Of a DNA stretch of 64,000 nucleotides, positions 1 through 8,729 are shown piece after piece. Under the pieces are notes generated by a model that had not been told where the DNA came from, made no database searches, and saw only the letters and a list, made by a program, of their open reading frames with translations. Source of the DNA: Pedobacter sp. Leaf41 (lineage in GTDB: Bacteria; Bacteroidota; Bacteroidia; Sphingobacteriales; Sphingobacteriaceae); assembly GCF_001422545.1 (NCBI RefSeq), contig NZ_LMLE01000009.1:1-64000 (forward strand), given 5' to 3'. Numbering within the stretch: position 1 is the stretch's first letter; each line of letters opens with the position of its first letter. Position numbers and translations under genes: made by a program.

Positions 1-83
1 ACCGATTAGGTAATCTTTTAAATATATTATTCTAAACCAAACTAATTGTAATATCAATTAATCCCTAAATAAAATACTGATAC

Positions 84-200
84 AAATCTAAAGGACGGGC
101 CGTGGGAGCTCGCTGGGATGACGACCAGCGGCGGGCTTTCATTGAAATGCAACAGGTGAATCTTTGGTTAAGGAACGGTGAAGAAAGCAAGTTTGGCTTA
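84..200 (+). pseudogene. possible tail fragment of a GNAT-type gene
   Basis: The plus frame through TGG at 114-116 reads WDDDQRRAFIEMQ, which resembles the C-terminal end of some GNAT acetyltransferases (W-x-x-x-Q-R/K-x-A-F-x-x-x-Q). It has no start codon, is preceded by an in-frame stop near 80, and runs on into the antisense of the sigma gene. The stretch is more GC-rich than its surroundings and contains a hairpin at 111-130. It may be a decayed gene end or chance. Confidence 0.2.
111..130. repeat. short GC-rich hairpin
   Basis: CGCTGG (111-116) and CCAGCG (125-130) are perfect inverted arms around an 8-base loop, inside a GC-rich island in AT-rich DNA. It lies about 90 bases beyond the stop of the minus-strand sigma gene. 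No T-run follows, so it is not a clear terminator. Confidence 0.35.
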
Positions 201-220
201 ATATCCCAGAGCAACCCAAT

Positions 221-775
221 TTATCCCTTAAACTCTTTCCTCAATATTTTGAGCGCATCGTAAATGGTGTTGTAAGCCGTTTTAATGCTTTGGTTAGTTT
301 GTTCAGCAATCTGCTCGTAACTTAAACCCTCAAAAAACTTTAAATGAATCAGTTGTTTCTGACGAAAAGTGAGCTTCTCGAGCGCATTTTTAAGTTGGTG
401 TTTCACCAGTTCATCGCTTTGCACTTTTACAATAAACTCCTCATAACTCATTTCCATCCAATCTCCATCGGCACCAGCGTTTGATAGTGCGTCGTTAATT
501 TTACGCTTTCGCTCGAGGATTCGCAAGAGTTTGCGTTTTAAAAAGGTTCGAAGATATGCCTCTACATTATCTACCCGATTGAGTGTTTCATGCTTTTCCC
601 AAATGTTGGTAAAAACCAGATCCGTGGCTTCGCTGGAAGTATCTGCATCGGCACATACCCGAATTCCAAAATTTACGAGTGGATAATAAAGCGTTCGGTA
701 AAGATCAAAAAACGCATCTCTGTCGCCAGAACGAAGTCGTTCCCATAACAGGTGATGCGTTAATTTTTCGTTCAT
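221..775 (-). CDS. ECF-type RNA polymerase sigma factor
   Basis: A 184-residue sigma-70 family protein of extracytoplasmic-function type. Region 2 covers about residues 12-85 (RLRSGDRDAFFDLY, then LRTFLKRKLLRIL) and region 4 about 128-180, where LTFRQKQLIHLKFFEGLSY is followed by the helix-turn-helix EQIAEQTNQSIKTAYNTIYD. Factors of this shape in Bacteroidota usually pair with a FecR-like anti-sigma and a TonB receptor carrying an STN domain. No anti-sigma gene is visible in the 220 bases downstream, and the nearby SusC lacks an STN domain, so a link to the starch locus is not supported beyond position. The start is ATG at 775. Confidence 0.85.
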   Translation of the reverse strand: MNEKLTHHLLWERLRSGDRDAFFDLYRTLYYPLVNFGIRVCADADTSSEATDLVFTNIWEKHETLNRVDNVEAYLRTFLKRKLLRILERKRKINDALSNAGADGDWMEMSYEEFIVKVQSDELVKHQLKNALEKLTFRQKQLIHLKFFEGLSYEQIAEQTNQSIKTAYNTIYDALKILRKEFKG

Positions 776-904
776 TTAGGATGAGTTGTTGTTAAAACAA
801 TATTAACTAAAAACATCAAGATTATTAAGACCGAAGCCGCACATTTACAGATATAATCGAATTATAGTGTAAAACAGTAGCTTCGAAACGAAATTACAAA
901 AGTG

Positions 905-2788
905 CTATTTCAAAACACTTTTACTGAAAATATGATATTCGCCTGGGGCTAAAGTGGCCGTGTAAGCGTTAGAAGACAAGTTAATGTTGCTGCCAACTGC
1001 ATCAAACCACGGTCCGGAAGCTCCGAAATCAATGTTTGCAGTTTGGTTAGCCACATCAAAGTTGCCAACAACAATTACCGTATTCGAACCCTCTATAAGT
1101 TTGATATACTTAATCCCGCCTGCTAAATTGTAACTTGAACTTGCCGCATTAAAAATAGAATTGTTCTTTTTTAAACGAATAAATTTGGCATAAGCATCAA
1201 ACAGCGCTTTCCGACCAGTATCGGTGAAATATTCCCATTTGATGGGTTTTTCGCCAGTTCTTCCATTGAAATCGATACTGATATCGTAGCCCAATTCGCC
1301 GAATTGCCAGATCATTTTTGGCCCGGGAATAGCGAATAGAAAAGCTGCCGCCATTTCTTCTCTTTTTAAAGACGTAGCTAAATTGCCTTTGATCGAATAA
1401 GTGCCAGCGGCATTTCCGTAGGTGAAATTTTTAAAATTTAGGCGCTCTTCATCATGACTTTCACCATAGGTAACCAGGTTCTCAGATTTTGAAAAACCAT
1501 GATTGGCATAAAATCCCCATTGGAAATTGGAATTTCCTAACCAGCCCATGGTGGCTTCATTCATGTTGTAGTTTACGTTGTTCCAAAGCATCATCCCGTC
1601 ATCAGCCAACACTTTTTCTTCTGTTGCATCAGCAAAATGTTCTAAAATAACATAGAAATTATTAGGGTCGATGCTTTTGATATAGCCATTGTATTCTTTC
1701 CAAATCGCAATTCTGCTTGCATCATAAGCACTCATTCCCGCATCATCTGTAGAAGTTTTTTGGGTGAAGCCTTTTGACAAATCAAATCTAAAACCATCTA
1801 TTTTGTATTGTTGCATCCAGAATTTCATCACATCTTTAGAAAACTTTTTAGTTGCTGCACTTTCATGGTTAAAGTCGTAACCTACATTATACGGATGTTT
1901 TGCATCAACATTAAACCATGGGCTATTTGATGTAGGTTTCGAATTATCAAAATACATTTGTACCATTGGCGATTGACCAAAAGAATGATTCAAAACCAGG
2001 TCTAGAATCACAGCAATCCCTTTTCCGTGACACTCATCGATAAAATTTTGCAAGGCCGTTTTGGTTCCATAATATTTATCCGCAGCAAAGTAAAAAGAAG
2101 GATTGTAACCCCAGCTTAAATTCCCTTCGAACTCGTTTACCGGCATTAATTCGATGGCATTGATGCCTAAACTTAATAAGTAATCGAGTTTGGTTAACGT
2201 AGAAGCATAGCTGTGATCAGTTGTAAAATCGCGGACCAGCAGTTCGTAAATAACCAGATTGTTTTTTTCGGGCCTAGAAAAGCCGGCATTTTTCCAGGTG
2301 TAAACCGGTTGATTGGCCTGCATCACACTCACAATTCCCGTAGTTTTTCCTGCCGGATAAGCTTTTAGATTTGGATAAACAGTTGCAGATATATACTTGT
2401 CATTATCCGGATCAAGCACTTTTTCACTATAAGGATCGGTAACCTTTAATTTGCCATCAATAAAAAATTGATAAGCATATTCGGTATTTGGATTTAGGTT
2501 GTCTACCTGAACCCACCAGGTGTTACCATCTGCAGTTTTTTTCATCACCGAAGCTGTTGCAGACCAATCATTAAATTCACCAATAAGTGAAACTGAATTT
2601 TTCCCAGGCGCGTAAAGGGTTACGATTGCCGAAGTTCCGTTGTTAATGAAAGCGACACCATCTTTTGCGCCCGCAGGTAAATCTACCGAGGGTTGGGCCG
2701 GAGTTTCTGTTCCGCCCTCTGTCGAAGATTTTTTACACGAGGTATTAAATGCTGTAACCAGCAGTAACAGGTAAATAATTTTTTTCAT
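905..2788 (-). CDS. GH13 alpha-amylase family lipoprotein with CBM48-like domain
   Basis: From ATG at 2788 the protein has 627 residues and a lipoprotein signal, MKKIIYLLLL to SC18, so it is probably an outer-membrane, possibly surface-exposed, starch-cleaving enzyme. An upstream in-frame extension to 2863 is repeat-like DNA and was rejected. Residues 45-130 form an early-set/CBM48-like domain (SLIGEFNDW). The catalytic barrel covers about 175-545: D336 in DGFRFD (nucleophile), E383 in ILEHF (acid/base), D446 in ESHDEER (transition-state stabiliser), and LDLVLNH at 262-268. The third motif has ESHD where ENHD is usual. A C-terminal beta domain follows. It is the last enzyme gene of the starch locus and fills the role of SusG, though identity with SusG is not shown. 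Confidence 0.9.
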   Translation of the reverse strand: MKKIIYLLLLVTAFNTSCKKSSTEGGTETPAQPSVDLPAGAKDGVAFINNGTSAIVTLYAPGKNSVSLIGEFNDWSATASVMKKTADGNTWWVQVDNLNPNTEYAYQFFIDGKLKVTDPYSEKVLDPDNDKYISATVYPNLKAYPAGKTTGIVSVMQANQPVYTWKNAGFSRPEKNNLVIYELLVRDFTTDHSYASTLTKLDYLLSLGINAIELMPVNEFEGNLSWGYNPSFYFAADKYYGTKTALQNFIDECHGKGIAVILDLVLNHSFGQSPMVQMYFDNSKPTSNSPWFNVDAKHPYNVGYDFNHESAATKKFSKDVMKFWMQQYKIDGFRFDLSKGFTQKTSTDDAGMSAYDASRIAIWKEYNGYIKSIDPNNFYVILEHFADATEEKVLADDGMMLWNNVNYNMNEATMGWLGNSNFQWGFYANHGFSKSENLVTYGESHDEERLNFKNFTYGNAAGTYSIKGNLATSLKREEMAAAFLFAIPGPKMIWQFGELGYDISIDFNGRTGEKPIKWEYFTDTGRKALFDAYAKFIRLKKNNSIFNAASSSYNLAGGIKYIKLIEGSNTVIVVGNFDVANQTANIDFGASGPWFDAVGSNINLSSNAYTATLAPGEYHIFSKSVLK

Positions 2789-2814
2789 TTGGTTAGGGTT
2801 TAAGGGAGTTTTAC

Positions 2815-2915
2815 CATCGAGCACACAGAGCTTTTCACAGCGTAAACAGAGCAAAATATTCAACTCTGTTTACTTTGCGCCTTTTCTTTGTGTTCTCTGT
2901 GGTTACAAATTATTT
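2815..2915. repeat. degenerate short-unit repeat tract (CACAGAG/CACAAAG type)
   Basis: Read on the minus strand the tract is a run of related 9-base units such as ACCACAGAG, AACACAAAG and TAAACAGAG, with a second inverted stretch towards 2815 (CTCTGTTTAC facing GTAAACAGAG). It fills most of the gap between the MFS gene and the lipoprotein amylase and gives the spurious upstream extension of the latter reading frame. Confidence 0.55.
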
Positions 2916-2924
2916 GCAGAGTTA

Positions 2925-4301
2925 TTAGAACGATCTATTTTCTTCAATAGCCAGTTCTGAAGCTAATGTTTCATCTGTTTTCTTCGGCTCTCTGATAAAT
3001 AGATAACAAATGATAGCGGCTAAAATCATTAATCCGCCACCCAACTGAACCGCTAAAAGCCTATCATTATTTAAAACATTACGCATTAACCAGCCGAAAC
3101 CCAGTGATGCAATGATCTCAGGCAAAACGATGAAGAAATTAAATATCCCCATGTAAATACCGATTTTATCTTTTGGTAACGAACCACTGAGCATGGCATA
3201 AGGCATGGAAAGAATACTTGCCCAGGCGATACCAACACCAGTCATACACAGGTAAAGCATATTTTTATCATGTACCCAAGCCACACTGATTAGTCCAATT
3301 GCGCCACAAAGCAAACAAATGGCATGAGTTGTTTTTCTGCCCAGTGCATCAGCAATTTTAGGTAACACCAATGCAAAAAGGAAAGTAATTACGCTGTAAT
3401 AGGCCAAGGTTAAACTACCAAAATCTGCTCCCTGGGCATATACAGGATCGGCAGCATCTTTGCCACCAAAAACATTTACCGCCACTGCTGTAGTGTAATA
3501 AAACCACATTAGAAATAAGCCTGGCCAGGTAAAAAATTGTACAAGAGAAACGATTTGCATACGCTTAGGCATGTTGCTTAACGCATGGAAGATCTCTTTT
3601 GCACCACCTAAAAAACCACTGCTATTTGCTTTCAAATTCTCTTTAAAATCGGGATCTTGTGGTGGGTATTCTTTGGTGGTAAAAACCGTCCACAATACGG
3701 CAGCGAAAAAGAAAAATGCACCGATATAAAAAGAGAATTTTACATTTTCAGGAATCTGACCCTGAGCTGCTGTATTCTGTAAATCAAAAACATTGTTCAT
3801 CAACCAGGGTAAAGCCGAAGCTACACTTCCACCTAAACCAATCATCATGCTTTGCATAATAAAACCGCGATTCACCTGGCTATCTGGCAACTTATCGGTA
3901 ACAAAAGCACGGAAAGGTTCCATCGCAATATTACCAAATACATCTAAAACCCAAAGTAAGCCCGCAGCCATCCACAAGGCGCTGCTGTGTGGCATAAAAA
4001 TTAAAGCGATACTGCTTACAATTGCCCCAATCATAAAATAAGGCCTTCTTCTCCCCCATTTCGGGTGCCAGGTTCTATCACTTAGATAACCAATAATTGG
4101 TTGAACCAACAAACCCGTTAACGGGGCAGCTAAAAATAATAGCGGAACCTGATCGGGGTTTGCGCCCAGATTTTCGTAAATACGCCCCATGTTGGCACGC
4201 TGCAAATCCCAGCCAAACTGAATTCCGAAAAACCCGACACTCATATTGATAATTTGTGCAAGCGTTAGTTTCGGGTTCTCGAATATTGTTTTTAAGCTCA
4301 T
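2925..4301 (-). CDS. MFS sugar (maltose-type) transporter of the inner membrane
   Basis: A 458-residue protein with about twelve membrane segments. The N-terminal half has the SLC45/sucrose-maltose carrier look: FFGIQFGWDLQRANMGRIY in helix 1, then GYLSDRTWHPKWGRRRPYF at about residues 71-89, an expanded RxGRR loop between helices 2 and 3. Such carriers move di- and oligosaccharides with protons. It sits between two GH13 genes on the same strand, so it most likely brings maltose or short maltodextrins from the periplasm to the cytoplasmic phosphorylase. Exact substrate is inference. The start is ATG at 4301; repeat tracts flank the gene on both sides. Confidence 0.88.
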   Translation of the reverse strand: MSLKTIFENPKLTLAQIINMSVGFFGIQFGWDLQRANMGRIYENLGANPDQVPLLFLAAPLTGLLVQPIIGYLSDRTWHPKWGRRRPYFMIGAIVSSIALIFMPHSSALWMAAGLLWVLDVFGNIAMEPFRAFVTDKLPDSQVNRGFIMQSMMIGLGGSVASALPWLMNNVFDLQNTAAQGQIPENVKFSFYIGAFFFFAAVLWTVFTTKEYPPQDPDFKENLKANSSGFLGGAKEIFHALSNMPKRMQIVSLVQFFTWPGLFLMWFYYTTAVAVNVFGGKDAADPVYAQGADFGSLTLAYYSVITFLFALVLPKIADALGRKTTHAICLLCGAIGLISVAWVHDKNMLYLCMTGVGIAWASILSMPYAMLSGSLPKDKIGIYMGIFNFFIVLPEIIASLGFGWLMRNVLNNDRLLAVQLGGGLMILAAIICYLFIREPKKTDETLASELAIEENRSF

Positions 4302-4317
4302 TATATTTGGTTTTTAT

Positions 4318-4362
4318 TTAACCGCAAAGTACGCTAAGTGAATAACGCAAAGGCGCAAATTT
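4318..4362. repeat. degenerate CGCAAAG-type 9-base units
   Basis: ACCGCAAAG, TACGCTAAG, then AACGCAAAG and GCGCAAA form a short degenerate array just upstream of the MFS start. The unit resembles that in the tract at 2815-2915 at the other end of the same gene. Confidence 0.5.
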
Positions 4363-4379
4363 TTTTATTGCAATTCCTC

Positions 4380-4437
4380 GGTATGTGTCCTCACAGACCG
4401 AAATGTAAATTTAAAATGGTCTGTAGGGACACAGACC
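4380..4437. repeat. paired GGTCTGTG/CACAGACC hairpins
   Basis: Two hairpins lie side by side: GGTATGTG/CACAGACC (4380-4387 and 4392-4399) and GGTCTGT/ACAGACC (4418-4424 and 4431-4437). The inner halves are also complementary to each other (4385-4399 against 4418-4432 with two mismatches), so the whole is an imperfect inverted repeat. It lies between a GH13 stop and the MFS start. A single hairpin of the same kind occurs at 47196-47215. Confidence 0.6.
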
Positions 4438-4452
4438 ATGAAACTCATCATT

Positions 4453-6294
4453 CTAAAATTCTATTACTTGTGCCGAAACTGGTACAAGCTTAACGGGTAT
4501 AGTTGTTCCTGCCGGTATGTTCAGTTTTGTATCCGTTAATAAATCCGTAACCGGAGATGAATTCTTAACTTTCAGTACCTCGTCAGGGATTTGGATGTTC
4601 GCCTCCAACGTTAAATTTCTATCGAAATTTGCCACTACCAACAAACGTTGCTTACCAGAGTAACGAATGAAAGCATACATCCGGTTATTCATGTTTCCGC
4701 TTTGAGGAATCTCATAAATTTCGCCGTTCAATACTGCATCACTTGCCGATGTAACTTTCAACAGCTGCTTGTAATAAGCTCTCAAATGTTGCTGGGCAGC
4801 ATTAAGTTTATGTCCATCAAACAAGCCACCATTCATCCATTTTTGATGATTTGGAACACCCCAATAATCGAAGATAGTGGTGCGGTTATCATCTCCGCCA
4901 TAACCTTCTTTGCCTTTTCCCGGTTCTCCAACTTCCTGTCCGAAATACAACATTACCGGACCAGCACCTAAGGTAGCAGAAACCACCATCGCAGGTAGCG
5001 CAAGTTCGGCCTTGCCCGCAAAGCCGGCTGATGCAATCCGTTCTTCATCGTGGTTCTCTAAAAAGCGCAACATTTTTTTTCCAAAACCAGCGCTTTCTTT
5101 CTGCCACACGTAACGAATAGCCGAGACATCTGCCCCGGGTTCATTTCTAATCAGCTTTTTTAAGCCATCATATAAACCCACTTTATCGTATAGGTAGTCG
5201 AATTTTCCTTCTTCTAAATATTGTTTGTAAACCTGAGGATTGTAAGCTTCACCCAAGAAAATCAAAGTAGGATTAACTTTTTTAACCTGTGGAATAACCC
5301 AATTCCAAAATGCTATAGGAATCATTTCGGCCATATCGCACCTAAATCCGTCAACACCTTTATCCGTCCAAAAAACTAAAATATCACGCATCTTCATCCA
5401 AACCGGAGGGATGGGATTAAAATATTCTTTTCTACCGTTCAAATGATCAACGCCATAGTTTAGCTTAACGGTTTCGTACCAATCGTCGTATTTTGGAACA
5501 GCAGTAAACGCATCGTTGCCAGTAGCCTTTGCCGGGTTTTCGTCGAATTTTCCATCCTGAAGAATAGAAAGCGGTGTTTCTTGCCCGTTAGTAGGCACTA
5601 CAAGTGGCTGACCAGGGATGTAATAAAAATCATTTTTTGTGCTGAAAGCTTTAGCTACGTCGTCATGAGCACCAAAGTCGATCACATTTTTTGGTTTGGA
5701 ATAAGAATGGTAACCTCTTGCTACATGGTTTGGAACAAAGTCGATAATGACCTTTAAATTCTTAGCATGCGATCTTTTCACTAACGCTTCAAATTCCTGC
5801 ATCCGGTTTTTTACATCCACTGCTAAATCAGGATTTACATCGTAATAATCGCGGATTGCATAAGGCGAACCGGCCCTGCCCTTAACCACGTCGGCATCAT
5901 CAACCTTAATTCCATAATTCGAATAATCAGTTAGGCTTGCATGTGCAATAACGCCCGTGTACCAAACGTAATTTACATGCAACTCTTTGATCCCATCTAG
6001 CGCCCTATCAGTGATATCATTAAACTTGCCAGAACCATTTTGCTCAATGGTACCGTAAGGAATATTTGTAGCGTTTTTATTTCCGAATAAACGGGGCAAT
6101 AACTGATATATAACGATTTGCCTATCGTTCATATTTTTACTCTTTTTTTGTGCAAAGGATGATTGTGAAATTAATAAAATGGAAACCGCAATTATACAAG
6201 CTATCGCATTAAGATTGCTTCGTTTCTCGCAGTGACGAGAAATTGAAGCCAATTTCAATACATTTTCCATTTTATGTTTTACCTCTACAATCAT
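4453..6294 (-). CDS. GH13 alpha-amylase family protein, exported
   Basis: A 613-residue GH13 hydrolase. Catalytic motifs: IIDFVPNH at 183-190, D320 in DGFRCD, E349 in FLGEA, and D416 in FLENHD. The ATG overlaps the stop of the GH65 gene (ATGA, 6291-6294), which favours this start and translational coupling; a second ATG lies at 6270. A hydrophobic segment at about residues 31-47 followed by SFAQ predicts secretion to the periplasm. Residues 20-27 (RHCEKRSN) are encoded by a fragment of a dispersed palindrome, giving an unusually long, repeat-derived n-region before the signal core. Likely role: cutting imported maltodextrins in the periplasm. Confidence 0.9.
   Translation of the reverse strand: MIVEVKHKMENVLKLASISRHCEKRSNLNAIACIIAVSILLISQSSFAQKKSKNMNDRQIVIYQLLPRLFGNKNATNIPYGTIEQNGSGKFNDITDRALDGIKELHVNYVWYTGVIAHASLTDYSNYGIKVDDADVVKGRAGSPYAIRDYYDVNPDLAVDVKNRMQEFEALVKRSHAKNLKVIIDFVPNHVARGYHSYSKPKNVIDFGAHDDVAKAFSTKNDFYYIPGQPLVVPTNGQETPLSILQDGKFDENPAKATGNDAFTAVPKYDDWYETVKLNYGVDHLNGRKEYFNPIPPVWMKMRDILVFWTDKGVDGFRCDMAEMIPIAFWNWVIPQVKKVNPTLIFLGEAYNPQVYKQYLEEGKFDYLYDKVGLYDGLKKLIRNEPGADVSAIRYVWQKESAGFGKKMLRFLENHDEERIASAGFAGKAELALPAMVVSATLGAGPVMLYFGQEVGEPGKGKEGYGGDDNRTTIFDYWGVPNHQKWMNGGLFDGHKLNAAQQHLRAYYKQLLKVTSASDAVLNGEIYEIPQSGNMNNRMYAFIRYSGKQRLLVVANFDRNLTLEANIQIPDEVLKVKNSSPVTDLLTDTKLNIPAGTTIPVKLVPVSAQVIEF
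6212..6236. repeat. dispersed-repeat fragment inside a gene start
   Basis: AGATTGCTTCGTTTCTCGCA and the next bases match the right arm of the inverted repeat at 8692-8716 with only a few differences. The copy lies within the coding start of the GH13 gene and encodes residues around RHCEKRSNL of its N-terminus. Confidence 0.7.
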
Positions 6295-8609
6295 ACCAAT
6301 TCCGCGTTATTTACTTCGATTTCTGCGTTTCCAGACAGTTTATAAAACTGATTCTTGATTCCGATTACTAAATCAACAGCGTTATTATTCTTAATATTGA
6401 TGCTGTTTTCAGTGATATTTATTTTCAAAGTTGCTCCTCTGAAACCAATGGTAAACGAGAACGATTTCCACTGCTTTGGCAAGAAAGGATTAAATTGCAA
6501 TTTGCCATCGCGAACACGCATACCGGCGAAACCTTCTACCACACTCATCCAGGTTCCGGCCATCGATGTAATGTGTAAGCCATCTTCCGTATCGTTGTTG
6601 TAATCGTCCAAGTCTAAACGGGCAGTACGTAAATAGAACTCGTAAGCACGAGCTTCATCATTTAATTTAGCGGCCAAAATACTGTGTACGCAAGGCGATA
6701 ATGAACTTTCGTGAACGGTACGTGGCTCATAAAAATCGAAGTTTCTTCTGATAGTTTCCAGGTCGTAATCCTCTTCGAAGAAATACAGTCCTTGTAAAAC
6801 ATCAGCTTGTTTGATAAATGGAGAACGCAAAATCCTATCCCAACTCCATTTCTGGTTAATTGGTCTTTCACTTGCTGGTAAATCTTTTACTAAAGTTTGC
6901 TCTTTGTCCAAGTAACCATCTTGCTGCAAGAAAATGCCTAAATTTTTATCCTCTGGATAATACATTTTCTCGATGATATCTGCCCAATCAGCAAATTCCT
7001 GAGCATCGAAATTTAAGCTTTTTAATAAGCTATTATATTTTTCTGGATGCTGATTTTTCACAATTTCGGCAGCTTCTGTTGCATACCTCATGCACCAGGT
7101 TGCTAACAAATTAGTGTACCAATTGTTGTTTACATTGTTCTCATACTCGTTCGGACCAGTAACACCAAGCATTACATATTGCTGTTTTTCCCCGCTCCAG
7201 TTTACGCGTTGTTTCCAGAAGCGGGCGATGCCGATGAGCACTTCTAAACCAAAATCTGACAAATAACTTTCATCGCCAGTATAGCGGATGTAATTATAAA
7301 TCGCGAATGCAATAGCACCATTACGGTGGATTTCTTCGAAGGTGATTTCCCACTCATTGTGGCATTCTTCGCCATTCATGGTAACCATCGGATACAATGC
7401 AGCGCCATCTTTAAAACCTAATTTCGCCGCATTTTCAATGGCTTTACCCAATTGTTTGTGGCGATAAACCAACAAGTTTTTGCTTACTTCCTGCGGTGCA
7501 GTTGCTAAGTAAAACGGTACACAATAAGCTTCGGTATCCCAATAAGTAGAACCGCCGTATTTCTCGCCGGTAAAACCCTTCGGACCAATATTCAACCGAT
7601 CATCTTTACCTGTATAGGTTTGAAACAGCTGAAAAATATTAAAACGAATGGCCTGTTGCGCCGAAATATCACCCTCAATAATGATATCGCTTTCCTCCCA
7701 TTTCGTGGCCCAGGCTTCAGTTTGTTCTTTTAATAACGTACCGAAACCTTTAGCTGTAGCTTTTGCAATAACGGCTTTGGCCTCTTTTAAAAGTGATTCT
7801 TTTGCATAATTTTCTGAAGATAAATTCGCTGCGATTTTAATCAAAGTGATTTCCTCATTCGCTTTTACATCAACTGAAAAAGTTTGTCCGACGAATTTTT
7901 CTCTCCGAACAGCCTCCGGGTTGATGGAAACTTTATCCGAATTTTTATACAATTCAATATGGCTTCCGGTACAAACTTCAAATTCAGTTTTCTTTGTTCT
8001 CAGTTTGATGTAAGCTTCTGTCTTGTTAATTTCATCAGAAACTAAAGTCCAGAATTTCTCATCATAGTTACTGTCCTGATTTTTGATATCACCATCGATG
8101 AAAGGCATTAACGTAATTTTGCCATCAAAGTTTAAAGGCTTAATGCTGTAACGGATCGCTCCAACCTCATCATCAGCAATGCTGCAAAAACGAGTTGATT
8201 TTACCTTAACAATTTTACCACTTCTAAGTTTGGCAGTGAAAGTGCGCTCCAAAACACCAGCATGCATATTCAAAACACGTTTGAATTCACTTACTTCGGC
8301 CGTTGCCAAATCCAAGATTTCATCATCCAGTTTCACTTCGATACCTACCCAATTTGCCGCATTTAAAACTTTAGCAAAATACTCTGGATAGCCATTTTTC
8401 CACCAACCCACACGGGTTTTATCAGGATAATAGACTCCCGCAACGTAATTACCTAATAGCGTATCTCCTGAATAAGTTTCCTCAAAATTGGCACGCTGGC
8501 CCATACGACCATTACCCAAGCTGAAAATACTTTCTGAGATTTTATTTAAATGTGGATCAAAGCCTTCTTCGATAATACTCCACTCGTCTGCTTTAATGTA
8601 ATTCTTCAT
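6291..8609 (-). CDS. GH65 maltose phosphorylase-like enzyme
   Basis: A 772-residue glycoside hydrolase family 65 protein without signal peptide, so cytoplasmic. GH65 enzymes split alpha-glucosides with phosphate, inverting to beta-glucose-1-phosphate. The N-terminal beta-sandwich is at about 1-270; the helical barrel follows with YWDTEAY at 356-362 and the Glu-rich block GEECHNEWEITFEEIHRNG at 413-431, which carries the family's general acid. The C-terminal beta domain is at about 700-772. Next to pgmB, maltose is the expected substrate; trehalose or kojibiose cannot be excluded from motifs alone. Its stop overlaps the next GH13 start by four bases. Confidence 0.9.
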   Translation of the reverse strand: MKNYIKADEWSIIEEGFDPHLNKISESIFSLGNGRMGQRANFEETYSGDTLLGNYVAGVYYPDKTRVGWWKNGYPEYFAKVLNAANWVGIEVKLDDEILDLATAEVSEFKRVLNMHAGVLERTFTAKLRSGKIVKVKSTRFCSIADDEVGAIRYSIKPLNFDGKITLMPFIDGDIKNQDSNYDEKFWTLVSDEINKTEAYIKLRTKKTEFEVCTGSHIELYKNSDKVSINPEAVRREKFVGQTFSVDVKANEEITLIKIAANLSSENYAKESLLKEAKAVIAKATAKGFGTLLKEQTEAWATKWEESDIIIEGDISAQQAIRFNIFQLFQTYTGKDDRLNIGPKGFTGEKYGGSTYWDTEAYCVPFYLATAPQEVSKNLLVYRHKQLGKAIENAAKLGFKDGAALYPMVTMNGEECHNEWEITFEEIHRNGAIAFAIYNYIRYTGDESYLSDFGLEVLIGIARFWKQRVNWSGEKQQYVMLGVTGPNEYENNVNNNWYTNLLATWCMRYATEAAEIVKNQHPEKYNSLLKSLNFDAQEFADWADIIEKMYYPEDKNLGIFLQQDGYLDKEQTLVKDLPASERPINQKWSWDRILRSPFIKQADVLQGLYFFEEDYDLETIRRNFDFYEPRTVHESSLSPCVHSILAAKLNDEARAYEFYLRTARLDLDDYNNDTEDGLHITSMAGTWMSVVEGFAGMRVRDGKLQFNPFLPKQWKSFSFTIGFRGATLKINITENSINIKNNNAVDLVIGIKNQFYKLSGNAEIEVNNAELV

Positions 8610-8623
8610 CTTTTATACTTTCA

Positions 8624-8715
8624 TCATTGCGAGGCACGAAGCAATCTCATTTAGAGTGTTCGCCCTCACAATTATATTGAATTCCTTTCATAGATTGCTT
8701 CGTGCCTCGCAATGA
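8624..8715. repeat. palindromic element with 24-bp perfect arms
   Basis: Arms 8624-8647 and 8692-8715 are exact reverse complements over 24 bases (left arm begins TCATTGCGAGGCACGAAG), with a 44-base AT-rich spacer. It lies between the pgmB stop and the GH65 start, so it would form a strong hairpin in an operon transcript. A fragment of one arm recurs in a coding sequence at 6212-6236. Confidence 0.85.
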
Positions 8716-8729
8716 CGGCAGTTGACGTT

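Noticed and set aside
2789..2863. N-terminal extension of the lipoprotein amylase
   Set aside because: It is encoded by a repeat tract and would mask a typical lipoprotein signal starting at 2788.
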